Assembly (NCBI GenBank): GCA_023230795.1
Contig: JALNWR010000053.1
Span: 1 to 14,024, forward strand
Length of the DNA: 14,024 nucleotides
Direction of reading: 5' to 3'
DNA from: Candidatus Cloacimonadota bacterium
GTDB taxonomy: Bacteria > Cloacimonadota > Cloacimonadia > Cloacimonadales > Cloacimonadaceae
Shown here: positions 13,939 to 14,024 of the stretch, piece by piece
How positions within the stretch are numbered: position 1 is the first letter of the stretch
Layout: the number at the start of each line of letters is the position of its first letter
The notes under the pieces: model-generated
Told to the model about the DNA's origin: nothing
The model's input: only the letters and a program-made list of their open reading frames with translations
The model's database searches: none
Position numbers and translations under genes: made by a program

Positions 13939-14024
13939 TTGGATGCGTCTCGCATCCAGCAAGGCCGGCCTTGAAAATTGAGCACGTCCCGTGCTCTGCA
14001 GGCGAGACGCCTGCAATCCAGTAG
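13939..14024. repeat. Structured repeat element, copy 2 (reaches window edge)
   Basis: This is the second identical copy, with the same four hairpins. Here the ends form an exact 8-bp inverted repeat, CTGGATTG (13934-13941) and CAATCCAG (14014-14021). The identity to copy 1 continues up to the last base of the window, so the true right border cannot be seen. Further copies may follow. Confidence 0.85.

Noticed and set aside
13692..14016. Minus-strand open frames of about 95 residues over the repeat region
   Set aside because: The frames follow hairpins and a 15-bp minisatellite. Their Gln-Pro-Ser-Glu-Arg content comes from the repeat period, two frames are open at once, and there is no ribosome-binding site or recognisable domain.
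13771..14024. CRISPR array
   Set aside because: There are only two copies, the unit is 86 bp with several hairpins, the spacer is itself a tandem repeat, and no cas gene is present.

Overview
The window looks like a piece of an FCB-superphylum bacterial chromosome, most likely Candidatus Cloacimonadota (Cloacimonetes) or a close relative. The support is indirect: a secreted peptidase carries a Por/T9SS-type C-terminal tail, one promoter candidate fits the Bacteroidetes-like TTG-N19-TAnnTTTG pattern, and the protein sequences feel FCB-like. No 16S gene or other decisive marker is present, so this placement is an inference.

Layout. (1) Positions 1-3747, minus strand: a tripartite efflux operon in the order TolC-like outer-membrane protein, lipoprotein HlyD/MFP adaptor, RND inner-membrane pump. 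The pump is cut by the left edge. (2) 3993-6437, plus strand: a MutS-related ATPase that lacks the mismatch-recognition domain, followed by an HD-superfamily metal phosphohydrolase of the COG3294 type. (3) 6585-6954: the type A RNase P RNA gene rnpB, with a closing P1 helix visible at both ends. After it comes an A+T-rich gap with a cluster of CTCGAG palindromes. (4) 7283-11171, plus strand: a translation-centred block rplM-rpsI-rpsB-tsf-pyrH-frr, ending in a strong intrinsic terminator. The spacers before rpsB and between rpsB and tsf contain clear hairpins, including one that puts the rpsB Shine-Dalgarno in a loop. (5) 11262-13559, minus strand, convergent with frr: a secreted M14 zinc carboxypeptidase with accessory beta domains and a sorting tail. 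(6) 13698-14024: a non-coding, highly structured repeat region. Two identical copies of at least 86 bp, each able to fold into four successive hairpins, are separated by a 15-bp minisatellite. The second copy runs into the window edge.

The genes form separate functional blocks (export, unknown ATPase/hydrolase, tRNA maturation, translation, extracellular peptide degradation) and not one dedicated system. I see no CRISPR array, transposase, phage gene or defence island. The least explained parts are the structured repeats at the right end, the leader and spacer structures around rpsB-tsf, the CTCGAG cluster after rnpB, and the MutS-like/HD gene pair.
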